From NCBI RefSeq assembly GCF_006337065.1, contig NZ_CP040872.1:620001-684000 (forward strand): a DNA stretch of 64,000 nt, in the 5' to 3' direction. This document shows, piece after piece, positions 9,116-18,071 of the stretch. Position 1 is the first letter of the stretch. Every line of letters begins with the position of its first letter. The notes below the pieces were generated by a model. It was not told the DNA's origin. It did no database searches and saw only the letters and a program-made list of their open reading frames with translations. A program made the translations under genes and the position numbers. The stretch is from Agromyces laixinhei (GTDB taxonomy: Bacteria > Actinomycetota > Actinomycetes > Actinomycetales > Microbacteriaceae).

Positions 9116-10132
9116 ATGGAGTTCGGAGCGGTCCTGCAGACCAACCCACCGGCGTCGCGCACCATCCAGCTCGCGAAACTCGCGGAGGTGCACGGGTTCA
9201 GCCACGTGTGGACCTTCGACTCGCACATCCTGTGGCAGGAACCGTACGTCATCTACAGCCAGATCCTCGCGCAGACGCAGCGCATCAAGGTCGGGCCGTT
9301 CGTCACGAATCCGGCCACCCGCGACTGGACGGTGACGGCGTCGGTGTTCGCCACGCTCAACGAGATGTTCGGCAACCGCACGGTGTGCGGCATCGGTCGC
9401 GGCGATTCGGCCGTGCGGGTGACCAACGGCAAGCCGACGACGATGACCGAGCTCCGCGAGTCGATCCACGTGATCCGCGAACTCGGCAACTCGCGGCCCG
9501 TCGAATATCACGGCTCGACGATCCAGTTCCCGTGGAGCCGTGGTTCCGAGCTCGAGGTGTGGGTGGCGGCGTACGGGCCGATGGCGCTGCGCGTCGCCGG
9601 CGAGGTGGGCGACGGATTCATCCTGCAGCTCGCCGACGTCGACATCGCGGCCTGGATGATCAAGCATGTGCGCGACGCAGCAGAGGCTGCGGGTCGCGAC
9701 CCGATGTCGGTCAAGTTCTGCGTCGCGGCGCCCATGTACATCGGCGACGACTGGGAGCACATGCGCGAGCAGTGCCGCTGGTTCGGCGGCATGGTCGGCA
9801 ACCACGTCGCCGACCTCGTGGCGAAGTACGGCGCGCACGGCACGGTGCCCGACGCCCTCACCGACTACATCGCGGCCCGCGAGGGGTACGACTACAACGA
9901 GCACGGCCGGGCCGGCAACGCGCACACGACCTTCGTGCCCGACGAGATCGTCGACCGGTTCTGCGTGGTCGGCACCGCCGAACAGCACATCGAGAAGCTC
10001 GAACAGCTGAAGGCGCTCGGCGTCGACCAGTTCGCCGGCTACCTCCAGCACGACAACAAGGAGGAGACGTTGCGGGTCTACGGCGAGACCGTGATCCCGG
10101 CGCTCTCGGAGCACGTGACGGCGAAGGCATGA
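9116..10132 (+). CDS. LLM-class (luciferase-like) flavin/F420-dependent oxidoreductase
   Basis: 338 residues from ATG 9116 with SD GGAAGGAG. The protein has the luciferase-like TIM-barrel pattern: MEFGAVLQTNPP start, TRDWTVTASVFATL, the CGIGRGDSAVR cofactor loop and VGTAEQHIEKLEQL near the C-terminus. It resembles the CPS_4043-type group of putative F420-dependent oxidoreductases, close to methylenetetrahydromethanopterin reductase and repeatedly found beside dihydropyrimidinases (from memory). Whether it uses F420 or FMN is not decidable here. Its stop overlaps the next start (ATGA at 10129-10132). A role in reducing a pyrimidine or oxidising a cyclic substrate before ring opening is an inference from position. 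Confidence 0.82.
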   Translation: MEFGAVLQTNPPASRTIQLAKLAEVHGFSHVWTFDSHILWQEPYVIYSQILAQTQRIKVGPFVTNPATRDWTVTASVFATLNEMFGNRTVCGIGRGDSAVRVTNGKPTTMTELRESIHVIRELGNSRPVEYHGSTIQFPWSRGSELEVWVAAYGPMALRVAGEVGDGFILQLADVDIAAWMIKHVRDAAEAAGRDPMSVKFCVAAPMYIGDDWEHMREQCRWFGGMVGNHVADLVAKYGAHGTVPDALTDYIAAREGYDYNEHGRAGNAHTTFVPDEIVDRFCVVGTAEQHIEKLEQLKALGVDQFAGYLQHDNKEETLRVYGETVIPALSEHVTAKA

Positions 10133-11088
10133 TCGAGACCCGCGTGCGCGAGACGAGAGCGACGGATGCCGCGGCGCCGGCGCCAGGCATCCGCGCGCCT
10201 CGTCGCCCGGGGCGCGGGGCGGGCGAACTCGGCCGCTGGGCGTGGGGCGTGGCCGGCATCCTGGTCATCGCGCTCATCTGGGAGTCGTACAAGCTGCTCG
10301 CGCCCGCCGACGGCGTCGTGATCGGCGGTCTCCGGGTGCTGCCCCGACCGACCGACCTCGCGATGCCGCACGTCTGGGACATGGGCGCCCGTCTCGCCGA
10401 GCCCGTGACGCGGGCCGACGGTGCACTGCCGCTGTGGGCCGTGGTCGCGCTCGCCGCGCTGACGACGCTCGGCATCGCCGCCGTCGGATGGCTCGTGGGC
10501 GTCGTCGTGGGCATCGGCCTCGCGCTCGTGATGGAGCGCTGGCGGATCGCCGAGTGGGGGCTGCTGCCGTGGATCGTGCTCAGCCAGACCGTGCCGCTGA
10601 TCGCCTTCGCGCCGGTCGTGAAGAGCTGGGGATCGCGAGTCGAGATCGGCTCCTTCGAGTGGCAGGACTGGATGTCGGTCGCGCTCATCGCGAGCTATCT
10701 CGCCTTCTTCCCGATCGCGGTGGGTGCGCTCAAGGGCCTGCAGTCACCCGACCGCATCCACACCGAGCTCATGCAGACGTACGCCGCCGGCTACTGGCAG
10801 ACGCTCATGAAGCTCCGCTTCCCGGCATCGGTGCCCTACCTGCTGCCGGCGCTCCGGCTCGGCGCGGCGAACGCCGTGATCGGTGCGGTCGTCGCAGAGG
10901 TCTCGACGGGCCTCCAGGGCGGCATCGGCCGCATCCTGATCCAATTCGCCGGGCAGGCCTCGGGCGACCCGGCGAAGGCATGGGGGCCGATCTTCGGCTC
11001 GGTCGTGCTCGGGCTCGTCGCCGCCGGATCGGTCGCGCTCCTCGGCGTGATCCTCAGGAACTATCGACGAACGGAGGAGGCGGCATGA
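10129..11088 (+). CDS. ABC importer permease (SsuC/ThiX-like), first copy
   Basis: 319 residues with several membrane segments; the EAA-type cytoplasmic loop is AAGYWQTLMKLRFPASVPYL around residues 220-240, typical of BPD_transp_1 permeases of the nitrate/sulfonate/thiamine-precursor group. A charged N-terminal tail of about 35 residues precedes the first helix. It overlaps both neighbours by four bases (ATGA), so translation is coupled to the LLM enzyme and to the ATPase. With the second permease at 11930 it should form a heterodimeric channel for import of the operon's substrate. Confidence 0.88.
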   Translation: MIETRVRETRATDAAAPAPGIRAPRRPGRGAGELGRWAWGVAGILVIALIWESYKLLAPADGVVIGGLRVLPRPTDLAMPHVWDMGARLAEPVTRADGALPLWAVVALAALTTLGIAAVGWLVGVVVGIGLALVMERWRIAEWGLLPWIVLSQTVPLIAFAPVVKSWGSRVEIGSFEWQDWMSVALIASYLAFFPIAVGALKGLQSPDRIHTELMQTYAAGYWQTLMKLRFPASVPYLLPALRLGAANAVIGAVVAEVSTGLQGGIGRILIQFAGQASGDPAKAWGPIFGSVVLGLVAAGSVALLGVILRNYRRTEEAA

Positions 11089-11930
11089 CGGACGCGACGC
11101 CCGCAGGGGTGCAGGTCAGCGCAGTCGAGATCAGCGGTGTCGACAAGGTCTTCGAGACCCGCAGCGGTCAGGTGCAGGCGCTCGACTCGATCGACCTGAC
11201 CGTCGCGGCGGGCGAGTTCGTCTCACTCATCGGGCCGAGCGGATGCGGCAAGTCGACGCTCATGCGCCTCATCGCCGATCTCGACGAGCCGAGTTCCGGC
11301 ACGCTCTCGGTGTTCGGCAAGCCCGCGAGTAGGGCCCGGCTCGACCAGGAGTACGGCATCGCGTTCCAGCAGGCCGGGCTGCTGCCGTGGCGTACCGTCG
11401 CGGGCAACGTCGCCCTGCCGCTCGAACTGCACGGCGTCGCATCCGCCGCCCGTGGTGCTCGCGTCGCCGAACTGCTCGACATGGTCGGCCTCTCGGACTT
11501 CGCCGACCGCTTCCCCGACCAACTGTCGGGCGGCATGCAGCAGCGCGTGGCGATCGCGCGCGCCCTGGCCGAGCAGCCGCGGTTGCTGCTCATGGACGAG
11601 CCGTTCGGCGCACTCGACGAGATGACGCGCGAGAAGATGCAGACCGAACTCGTGCGCATCTCGGCCGAGACCGGTGCGGCGGTCGTCTTCGTGACGCACT
11701 CCATTCCCGAGGCGGTGTTCCTCTCCGACCGGGTCGTCGTGATGTCGCCGCGGCCCGGTCGCATTCAGGAGATCGTGCCGATGCGACTCGGCATCGACGC
11801 GCAGCGCGCCGCCCGCACCGAAGAGCTCCGCGAGGAGCGGGGCTTCTTCGACATGGTCACCGCGGTGCGCGAGGCGCTCCACGGCGGCTCGCCGGTCGCG
11901 GCCGGCGCCCGCGGAGTGGAGAACCGCTGA
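11085..11930 (+). CDS. ABC importer ATP-binding subunit (SsuB/ThiZ-like)
   Basis: 281 residues. Walker A GPSGCGKST, Q-loop FQQAGLLPW, signature LSGGMQQR, Walker B LLLMDEPFGALD and the H-loop THSIPEAVFLSDR are all intact. The sequence type matches ATPases that energise uptake of sulfonates, nitrate and pyrimidine precursors. ATG 11085 overlaps the stop of the first permease; its own stop shares one base with the next ATG. Cytosolic face of the membrane. Confidence 0.9.
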   Translation: MTDATPAGVQVSAVEISGVDKVFETRSGQVQALDSIDLTVAAGEFVSLIGPSGCGKSTLMRLIADLDEPSSGTLSVFGKPASRARLDQEYGIAFQQAGLLPWRTVAGNVALPLELHGVASAARGARVAELLDMVGLSDFADRFPDQLSGGMQQRVAIARALAEQPRLLLMDEPFGALDEMTREKMQTELVRISAETGAAVVFVTHSIPEAVFLSDRVVVMSPRPGRIQEIVPMRLGIDAQRAARTEELREERGFFDMVTAVREALHGGSPVAAGARGVENR

Positions 11931-12733
11931 TGTCGACCGTCGTCGCACGCACGGGCATGAGGCCCCGTACCGAGACGACGCTGCGCATCGTCGCGCCGAT
12001 CGCGGTCGGCCTCATCGGGCTCGGGGTGTGGCAGTTCCTCGTGAGCGTCGTCGGCGTCAGCGACTACCTGCTGCCGAGCCCGGCGTCGATCGTCGAGGAA
12101 CTCGTCGCCTACTGGCCCTCGGTCGTCGAGGCGACCCTGCTCACCGGCACCAACGCGCTGCTCGGCCTCATCGTCGGCTCGGTCTTCGGCATCGGCCTCG
12201 CGGCGCTCGCCGCGCGGTGGCGGCCCATCGATCGCATGAGTGCCCCGGTCGTCGCCTCGCTCGCGGTCATCCCGATCGTCGCCCTCGCCCCCGTGCTGAA
12301 CTCGATGTTCGGCGCCGACAGCCAGTTCGGCCGGCAGGCGATCGCCGCCCTCGCCTCGTTCGTGCCGGTCTTCATCAACACGCTGCGCGGATTCCGGCAG
12401 ACCACCCCCGTGCACCGTGACCTCATGAAGGCCTACGCCGCGAGCTCCGGCCAGGAGTTGCGCACGCTGACGCTGCCGACCGCACGACCGTTCATCCTCA
12501 CCGGCATCCGCATCGCCTCGTCGCTCGCCGTGATCTCCGCCCTCGTCGCCGAGTACTTCGGCGGGCCGCGGGGCGGCCTCGGCGGGCTCATCTCGACGTC
12601 GGCCGCGTCGAGCGCCTACGCCAGGGCGTGGGCGTACGTCGTGGCATCCATCGCCCTCGGCCTGCTCTTCTACCTTGCGACGCTCGCCCTCGAACGACTG
12701 CTGCAGCGGGGCCGCCCGACGGGAGGCGCGTAG
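11930..12733 (+). CDS. ABC importer permease (SsuC/ThiX-like), second copy
   Basis: 267 residues, about six membrane segments, EAA-type loop MKAYAASSGQELRTLTLPTA around 160-185. It is clearly homologous to, but diverged from, the permease at 10129, so the transporter probably has two different membrane subunits rather than a homodimer. The start at 11930 overlaps the ATPase stop by one base. An 82-base gap follows before the binding-protein gene. Confidence 0.88.
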   Translation: MSTVVARTGMRPRTETTLRIVAPIAVGLIGLGVWQFLVSVVGVSDYLLPSPASIVEELVAYWPSVVEATLLTGTNALLGLIVGSVFGIGLAALAARWRPIDRMSAPVVASLAVIPIVALAPVLNSMFGADSQFGRQAIAALASFVPVFINTLRGFRQTTPVHRDLMKAYAASSGQELRTLTLPTARPFILTGIRIASSLAVISALVAEYFGGPRGGLGGLISTSAASSAYARAWAYVVASIALGLLFYLATLALERLLQRGRPTGGA

Positions 12734-12815
12734 TGAAGCAGATCGTGACAGATCCACACCGAGAGCCCACCAGCAGAGAAGACCGAGAGAGCACCAAAAG
12801 AGAAAGAGGACTGAC

Positions 12816-13970
12816 ATGAAGCACAGCATGCGTCGTTCAGCGACGATCGGCGGGCTCGCCCTCGCGGCAGCCCTCGTCTTCACCGCGTGTTCGGCAGGCG
12901 GCGGGGGGTCGGGCGACACCGACGGCGGCGGGAGCGACGACCTCACCCCCGTGAAGCTCCAACTGCAGTGGCTGCCCCAGGGCCAGTTCGCCGGGTACTT
13001 CGCGGCGGCCGAGCAGGGCTACTTCGAAGAGGAGGGGCTCGACGTCGAGATCATCCCGTCGGGCGGTGACATCGTGCCGCAAGACGCCCTCGCCAACGGC
13101 GACGTCGACTATGCGATCGCCTGGGTGCCGAAGGTGCTCGGCTCGATCGAGCAGGGAGCGAACCTCACGAACATCGCGCAGATCTTCCAGACGTCGGGCA
13201 CGCTGCAGGTCTCGTGGGCCGACTCGGGCATCGAGTCGGTCGCCGACTTCGAGGGCAAGAAGATCGGCTCATGGGGCTTCGGCAACGAATGGGAGATCTT
13301 CGCGGCGATGGCCGCAGAGGGCCTCGACTCCTCGACCGTGCAGATCATCACCCAGGACTTCAACATGAACGCCTTCCTGCAGGGCGACATCGACGCGGCC
13401 CAGGCGATGACCTACAACGAGTACGCGCAGCTGCTCGAGACGATGAACCCCGACACCGGCGAGCTCTACCAGCCCGAGGACTTCAACGTGATCTCCTACC
13501 AGGACACGGTCGGCGCCATGCTGCAAGACGCGATCTGGGCCGACACCGAGCGGCTCGAGAGCGACGAGGCGTACCAGGAGACGACGGTCGCGTTCCTGAA
13601 GGCGGCCATCAAGGGCTGGATCTACGCGGCCGAGAACCCGCAGGAGGCGTCGGACATCACGATCGCGGCAGGCTCCGGCTGGGGTCCGAGCCACGAGCTG
13701 TGGATGGTCAACGAGACCAACAAGCTCATCTGGCCGGCAGCCGACGGCATCGGCATGATCGACGAGGCCGCGTGGGACGCCACGGTGGCAGGTGCGCTCA
13801 GCGCCGTGAACGAGTCGGGCGCCAGCCCCATCACCGAGGAGCCGCCCGCGACCGCCTGGTCGAACGAGTGGATCACGAAGGCACTCGATGAGCTGAAGGC
13901 CGACGGCGTCGACGTCACGGGTGAGGGCTTCGAGCCCATCGACGTCGAGCTCGCCGAGGGCGGCAACTAG
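12816..13970 (+). CDS. ABC importer substrate-binding lipoprotein, NMT1/ThiY-like
   Basis: 384 residues. Residues 1-25 are a lipoprotein signal with lipobox FTAC (C25), followed by a Gly/Ser/Asp linker. The mature part starts LQLQWLPQGQFAGYFAA, the typical opening of NMT1/THI5-like binding proteins that recognise pyrimidine-type ligands (HMP precursors, riboflavin, N-formylaminopyrimidine), and contains the FEGKKIGSWGFGNEWEI block. In this operon the ligand is probably a pyrimidine, dihydropyrimidine or hydantoin (inference). The SD AAAGAGGA lies before ATG 12816. It is anchored outside the membrane and feeds the permeases at 10129 and 11930. Confidence 0.88.
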   Translation: MKHSMRRSATIGGLALAAALVFTACSAGGGGSGDTDGGGSDDLTPVKLQLQWLPQGQFAGYFAAAEQGYFEEEGLDVEIIPSGGDIVPQDALANGDVDYAIAWVPKVLGSIEQGANLTNIAQIFQTSGTLQVSWADSGIESVADFEGKKIGSWGFGNEWEIFAAMAAEGLDSSTVQIITQDFNMNAFLQGDIDAAQAMTYNEYAQLLETMNPDTGELYQPEDFNVISYQDTVGAMLQDAIWADTERLESDEAYQETTVAFLKAAIKGWIYAAENPQEASDITIAAGSGWGPSHELWMVNETNKLIWPAADGIGMIDEAAWDATVAGALSAVNESGASPITEEPPATAWSNEWITKALDELKADGVDVTGEGFEPIDVELAEGGN

Positions 13971-13980
13971 CGAGCGGATG

Positions 13981-14014
13981 CCGCGCGGCCGGTGCACCCC
14001 GGTCGGCCGCGCGG
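13981..14014 (+). terminator. Hairpin between binding protein and aminotransferase genes
   Basis: CCGCGCGGCCG at 13981-13991 pairs perfectly with CGGCCGCGCGG at 14004-14014 around a 12-base loop, just after the binding-protein stop. It may protect or terminate the high-copy lipoprotein transcript while allowing read-through to the aminotransferase. Confidence 0.55.
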
Positions 14015-14058
14015 CCTCCGACTCACCGAACAGATCGGACAGGAAGGGCAGCGAAGCC

Positions 14059-15387
14059 ATGACCGACACGAACACCGGCCTCACCGACAGTCTCGACGAA
14101 CTCGCCCGCGAGCTCGATCGCGAGCACGTCTTCCACTCCTGGTCGGCGCAGGGCTCTCCGTCGAACCTCGTGATCGCGAGCGGTCGCGGCACCCGGGTCT
14201 GGGATCACTCGGGCCGCGAATACCTCGACTTCTCGAGCCAGCTCGTGAACGTGAACATCGGCCACCAGCACCCATCGGTCGTGCAGGCGATCCGCGAACA
14301 GGCCGAGCTGCTCACGACGATCGCACCGTCGACCGTGAATCTCGCGCGAGGCGAGGCCGCGAAACGTGTCGCAGCACGGGCGCCGGCGGGCTTCCGCAAG
14401 GTCTTCTTCACGAACGGCGGTGCCGACGCGATCGAGAACGCGATCCGGATGGCGCGGCAGCATTCCGGCCGCGACAAGGTGCTGTCGACGTATCGCTCGT
14501 ATCACGGCAACACGGGGGCCGCGATCGTCTCGACGGGCGACTGGCGCCGCGTGCCCAACGAATTCGCGCGTGGACACGTGCACTTCTTCGGCCCGTACCT
14601 CTACCGTTCCGAGTTCTGGGCGACGACGCCCGAGCAGGAGTGCGAACGCGCGTTGCAGCACCTCCGCCGTGTGATCGAGGCCGAGGGGCCGTCGTCGATC
14701 GCGGCGGTGCTGATCGAGACGATCCCGGGCACCGCCGGCGTGCTCATACCGCCACCCGGCTACCTCGCGGGCGTGCGCGAGCTCTGCGACCGCCACGGCA
14801 TCCTCCTGATCCTCGACGAGGTCATGGCCGGGTTCGGCCGCACCGGCCGGTGGTTCGCATTCGACGACCATGACGTGCGCCCCGACCTCATCACCTTCGC
14901 CAAGGGCGTGAACTCGGGCTACGTGCCGGTCGGCGGCGTGATCATCTCCGACCCCATCGCGGCGACGTTCGACGAACGGGTGTTCCCGGGAGGGCTCACC
15001 TATTCGGGGCATCCGCTCGCGATGGCCTCGATCGTCGCGGCGCTCGATGCCATGGACTCGGAGGGCATCGTCGAGCACGCGCGGGCGATCGGCGAGGCCG
15101 AGATCGGGCCGGCGCTCACCGCGCTGGCCGAGCGGCACGCCGTCATCGGCGAGGTGCGCGGCGTGGGCGTCTTCTGGGCGATGGAGCTCGTCGCCGACCG
15201 GGCGACGCGCGAGCCGCTGCCGGCGGCGGCGATGGGCCGCGTCAAGGCCGCACTCGTCGATCGCGGACTCCTGCCGTTCGTGCAGGACAACCGCATCCAC
15301 GTCGTGCCGCCGTGCGTGGTCACGGCCGAGGAGGTCGCCGAAGCGATGGCGATCTACGACGAGGTGCTGAGCACCGCACTCGACTGA
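14059..15387 (+). CDS. Class III PLP aminotransferase, probable beta-alanine/3-aminoisobutyrate:pyruvate or oxoglutarate type
   Basis: 442 residues. Features of class III (omega) transaminases: GGADAIENAIRMAR near 115-135, SYHGNT, ILDEVMAGFGRTG near 255 and the Schiff-base lysine K282 in ITFAKGVNSGYVP. It would convert beta-alanine or 3-aminoisobutyrate to the (methyl)malonate semialdehyde used by the dehydrogenase encoded 54 bases downstream. This gene order is typical of reductive pyrimidine catabolism. Start ATG 14059 follows GGAAGGG. A taurine or other omega-amino acid substrate cannot be excluded. Confidence 0.85.
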   Translation: MTDTNTGLTDSLDELARELDREHVFHSWSAQGSPSNLVIASGRGTRVWDHSGREYLDFSSQLVNVNIGHQHPSVVQAIREQAELLTTIAPSTVNLARGEAAKRVAARAPAGFRKVFFTNGGADAIENAIRMARQHSGRDKVLSTYRSYHGNTGAAIVSTGDWRRVPNEFARGHVHFFGPYLYRSEFWATTPEQECERALQHLRRVIEAEGPSSIAAVLIETIPGTAGVLIPPPGYLAGVRELCDRHGILLILDEVMAGFGRTGRWFAFDDHDVRPDLITFAKGVNSGYVPVGGVIISDPIAATFDERVFPGGLTYSGHPLAMASIVAALDAMDSEGIVEHARAIGEAEIGPALTALAERHAVIGEVRGVGVFWAMELVADRATREPLPAAAMGRVKAALVDRGLLPFVQDNRIHVVPPCVVTAEEVAEAMAIYDEVLSTALD

Positions 15388-15441
15388 ACTCGGCCGGCCG
15401 GCCGAACCAGACGCAATCAGCGAGCAGAACAGGGAGTGATC

Positions 15442-16935
15442 ATGACTGAGACCATCGAGCACTGGATCGACGGGGCATCCGTCGCCGGAGACACGGCCCG
15501 CAGCGGACCGGTCTTCGATCCGGCCCTCGGCAGCGAGCAGAAGCGCGTGCGCTTCGCCTCGACCGACGATGTCGACGGCGCTGTACAGGCCGCGGCCCGA
15601 GCCTTCCCCGCCTGGCGAGACACCTCGATCGCCAAGCGCCAGCAGGTCATGTTCGCGTTCCGCGAGCTGCTGAACGCCCGAAGCGGCGAGCTCGCGGCGA
15701 TCCTCACGAGCGAGCACGGCAAGGTGCTCTCGGACGCTGCCGGCGAGATCGCGCGCGGCATCGAGGTCGTCGAACTCGCCTGCGCGATGCCCGGCTACAC
15801 GAAGGGCGAGTACTCCGAGAACGTGTCGACCGGCGTCGACGTGTACTCGACCAAGCAGCCCGTGGGCGTCGTCGGCATCATCAGCCCGTTCAATTTTCCG
15901 GCGATGGTGCCGCTGTGGTTCTTCCCGCTCGCGATCGCGACGGGCAACACGGTCGTGCTGAAGCCGTCCGAGAAGGATCCGACTGCCGCGATCTGGCTCG
16001 CCCGCCTCATGCAGGAGGCGGGGCTGCCCGACGGCGTGCTCAATGTCGTGCACGGTGACAAGGTCGCCGTCGACGCGCTGCTCGAACACCCGACGGTGCG
16101 ATCGATCTCCTTCGTCGGCTCGACGCCCATCGCGAAGTACATCTATGCGACGGCGACCGCGAACGGCAAGCGGGTGCAGGCGCTCGGCGGTGCGAAGAAC
16201 CACATGCTCGTGCTGCCCGATGCCGATCTCGACCTCGCCGCCGACGCGGCGATCAACGCCGGCTTCGGTTCGGCCGGTGAACGGTGCATGGCCGTCTCGG
16301 TCGTGCTCGCGGTCGATTCGGTCGCCGACGAACTGGTCGCCAAGGTCAGCGAGCGGATGTCGCGGCTCACCACGGGCGACGGAACCCGCGGCTGCGACAT
16401 GGGGCCGCTCATCACGCGAGAGCATCGTGACAAGGTCGTCGGCTACCTCGACGTCGCAGCGGCCGACGGGGCGACGGTGGTCGTCGACGGGCGTGCCGTC
16501 GAGGTCGACGGCGAGCCCGACGGCTTCTGGCTCGGCCCGACGCTCGTCGACAGGGTGCCGCTGTCGTCGTCGGTGTACCGCGACGAGATCTTCGGTCCGG
16601 TGCTCTCCATCGTGCGGGTCGACGGCTACCAGCAGGGGCTCGACGTGATCAATGCCTCGCCGTACGGCAACGGCACGGCGATCTTCACGAACGACGGCGG
16701 TGCGGCACGGCGGTTCCAGCGCGAGGTGTCGGTGGGCATGATCGGCATCAACGTGCCCATCCCGGTGCCCGTCGCGTACCACTCGTTCGGCGGCTGGAAG
16801 GACTCGCTGTTCGGTGACGCGAAGGCCTACGGCGCTCGCGGCTTCGACTTCTTCACGCAGGAGAAGGCGGTCACCTCCCGTTGGCTCGACCCGAGCCACG
16901 GCGGGCTGAACCTGGGGTTCCCGCAGCACGACTGA
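15442..16935 (+). CDS. mmsA: CoA-acylating methylmalonate/malonate-semialdehyde dehydrogenase
   Basis: 497 residues. NAD-dependent aldehyde dehydrogenase of the MmsA/IolA group: SPFNFPAMVPLWFFP, the nucleophile C282 in GSAGERCMAVSVV, GPLITREHRDKV, and the C-terminal GWKDSLFGD block. It turns malonate semialdehyde into acetyl-CoA, or the methyl form into propionyl-CoA, plus CO2 and NADH. ATG 15442 is preferred to the in-frame GTG at 15436 because AGGGAG (15431-15436) would otherwise overlap the start. It is the last gene of the operon and supplies the link to central metabolism. Confidence 0.9.
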   Translation: MTETIEHWIDGASVAGDTARSGPVFDPALGSEQKRVRFASTDDVDGAVQAAARAFPAWRDTSIAKRQQVMFAFRELLNARSGELAAILTSEHGKVLSDAAGEIARGIEVVELACAMPGYTKGEYSENVSTGVDVYSTKQPVGVVGIISPFNFPAMVPLWFFPLAIATGNTVVLKPSEKDPTAAIWLARLMQEAGLPDGVLNVVHGDKVAVDALLEHPTVRSISFVGSTPIAKYIYATATANGKRVQALGGAKNHMLVLPDADLDLAADAAINAGFGSAGERCMAVSVVLAVDSVADELVAKVSERMSRLTTGDGTRGCDMGPLITREHRDKVVGYLDVAAADGATVVVDGRAVEVDGEPDGFWLGPTLVDRVPLSSSVYRDEIFGPVLSIVRVDGYQQGLDVINASPYGNGTAIFTNDGGAARRFQREVSVGMIGINVPIPVPVAYHSFGGWKDSLFGDAKAYGARGFDFFTQEKAVTSRWLDPSHGGLNLGFPQHD

Positions 16936-17023
16936 GCTGCCCGCGCGGGCGGTGATGCGCGTGATGTCTCGGCAGTGATGTCACTGATGCGGTACTGGCA
17001 TCGACCCTTCATCGAACCGTTCG

Positions 17024-17216
17024 GTGTACGACGCGCTCGACGAACACGCGACCGTGGCTCGAACGGGTGCTCGTGGAGGACGAGGTCGTCATCCCCGACG
17101 CGGTCTGGGTCGGCTTCGTCAGGATCGTCACCAACCGGGCCGTCTTCGAAGTTCTCGCGAGCTTCGACCGGGACTTCCGGAGGTTCGACGACCTCGAGAT
17201 CGTCGTCCCGGCCTGA
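17024..17216 (+). pseudogene. Decayed VapC-type PIN-domain toxin
   Basis: No intact frame, but two fragments of a PIN toxin are readable. VYDALDEHAT (from 17024) matches the N-terminal VapC region. After a frame change, bases 17052-17216 read PWLERVLVEDEVV, then IPDAVWVGFVRIVTNRAVF, then EVLASFDRDFRRFDDLEIVVPA and TGA. In intact VapC proteins about 40-60 residues, including a conserved acidic residue, separate RIVTN..VF from the SFDRDF block; here they are missing. So the gene carries a frameshift and an internal deletion. No vapB antitoxin frame is visible upstream. It lies between the catabolic operon and the enoyl-CoA hydratase. Confidence 0.75.
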
Positions 17217-17228
17217 CGCCGGGAGGAG

Positions 17229-18026
17229 TCACCCGCCGGAGCCCGCGGGGGAGGTGCGCGCGGCGAAGGCGGCGACGTGGGCCTGTGCCTCGGGGCTGTC
17301 GAAGGCGGCGCCGATCGTGCGGGCCTCGTCGTCGAGGGCCTCCTGGAAACTGCGCGTCAGCCCCGAGCGCACGAGCCGCTTGGCCTGCCCGAACGCGGCA
17401 GTGGCCCCGTCGAGCCACGCGCGCGCGATCTCGCGGGCCCGCGCCTCGAGCTCGTCGGGCGCGACGACCTCGGTGACGAGTCCCCAGTCGAGCGCCTCGG
17501 CGGCGGTGAGGGTGCGTGAGGTCAGCGTGAGCTCGAGCGCGCGGCGGGTGCCGATGGCCTCGGGCAGCAGCGTGCTCACCCCGCAGTCGGGCGTGAGCGC
17601 GACATCCGAGTACCTGCTCGCGAAGGTCGCGTGCTCCGAAGCGACGATGAGGTCGGCGACGAGCATGAAGCCGAGGCCGCCGCCCGCGACCGGGCCCTGC
17701 ACGGCGGCGACGATCGGCTTCGAACTCTCACGGAGCGTGCGGTGGCCGTCGTGGATGCGGTCGGCGAGCGCCGTGATGACGGAGCCGGCGTCAGGCTCCC
17801 CGGTGGCGAGCTCTGCCATCGCCCGCACGTCGCCGCCCGCGCAGAACGCACGGCCGTTGGCGCCGAAGAGCACCGCGCCGATGTCGTCGCGCTCGGCGAT
17901 CTCGTGGGCGAGCGCCTGCCAGCGCCCGATCGCCTCGGGATCGACTGCGTTCAGCCTGCTCGGACGGTTCAGGGTGAGGCGGGCGAGCCCGCCCTCGACC
18001 TCGAACAGGATCGCGTCATCGCTCAT
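17229..18026 (-). CDS. Enoyl-CoA hydratase/isomerase family protein
   Basis: 265 residues, crotonase fold. Oxyanion-hole and CoA-binding elements: GRAFCAGGDVRAMAEL near 58-73 and QGPVAGGGLGFMLVADL near 108-124; DWGLVTEVV follows near 180. At the position of the second catalytic Glu the sequence reads ALTPDCGVS, so it may not be a classical hydratase and could be an isomerase, dehalogenase-like or CoA-ester hydrolase. The start at 18026 is supported by a -10 box TAGACT eight bases upstream (complement of 18035-18040) and no SD, i.e. a leaderless start. It precedes the pseudogene remnant, 13 bases away. Confidence 0.85.
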   Translation of the reverse strand: MSDDAILFEVEGGLARLTLNRPSRLNAVDPEAIGRWQALAHEIAERDDIGAVLFGANGRAFCAGGDVRAMAELATGEPDAGSVITALADRIHDGHRTLRESSKPIVAAVQGPVAGGGLGFMLVADLIVASEHATFASRYSDVALTPDCGVSTLLPEAIGTRRALELTLTSRTLTAAEALDWGLVTEVVAPDELEARAREIARAWLDGATAAFGQAKRLVRSGLTRSFQEALDDEARTIGAAFDSPEAQAHVAAFAARTSPAGSGG

Positions 18027-18071
18027 GATCGTGGAGTCTACTGTTCCGAATGCGGCGGCCACCGCCCGGGC

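Noticed and set aside
14023-16929. A 968-codon open frame on the minus strand across the aminotransferase and dehydrogenase genes
   Set aside because: It is the antisense of two clear enzymes with conserved catalytic residues; its translation is Arg/Asp/Val-rich and low in normal protein features. Long shadow frames are expected at this GC content.
16940-16955. GC-rich palindrome GCCCGCGCGGGC after mmsA as a terminator
   Set aside because: The loop would be only two bases and no longer stem can form; too weak to call.
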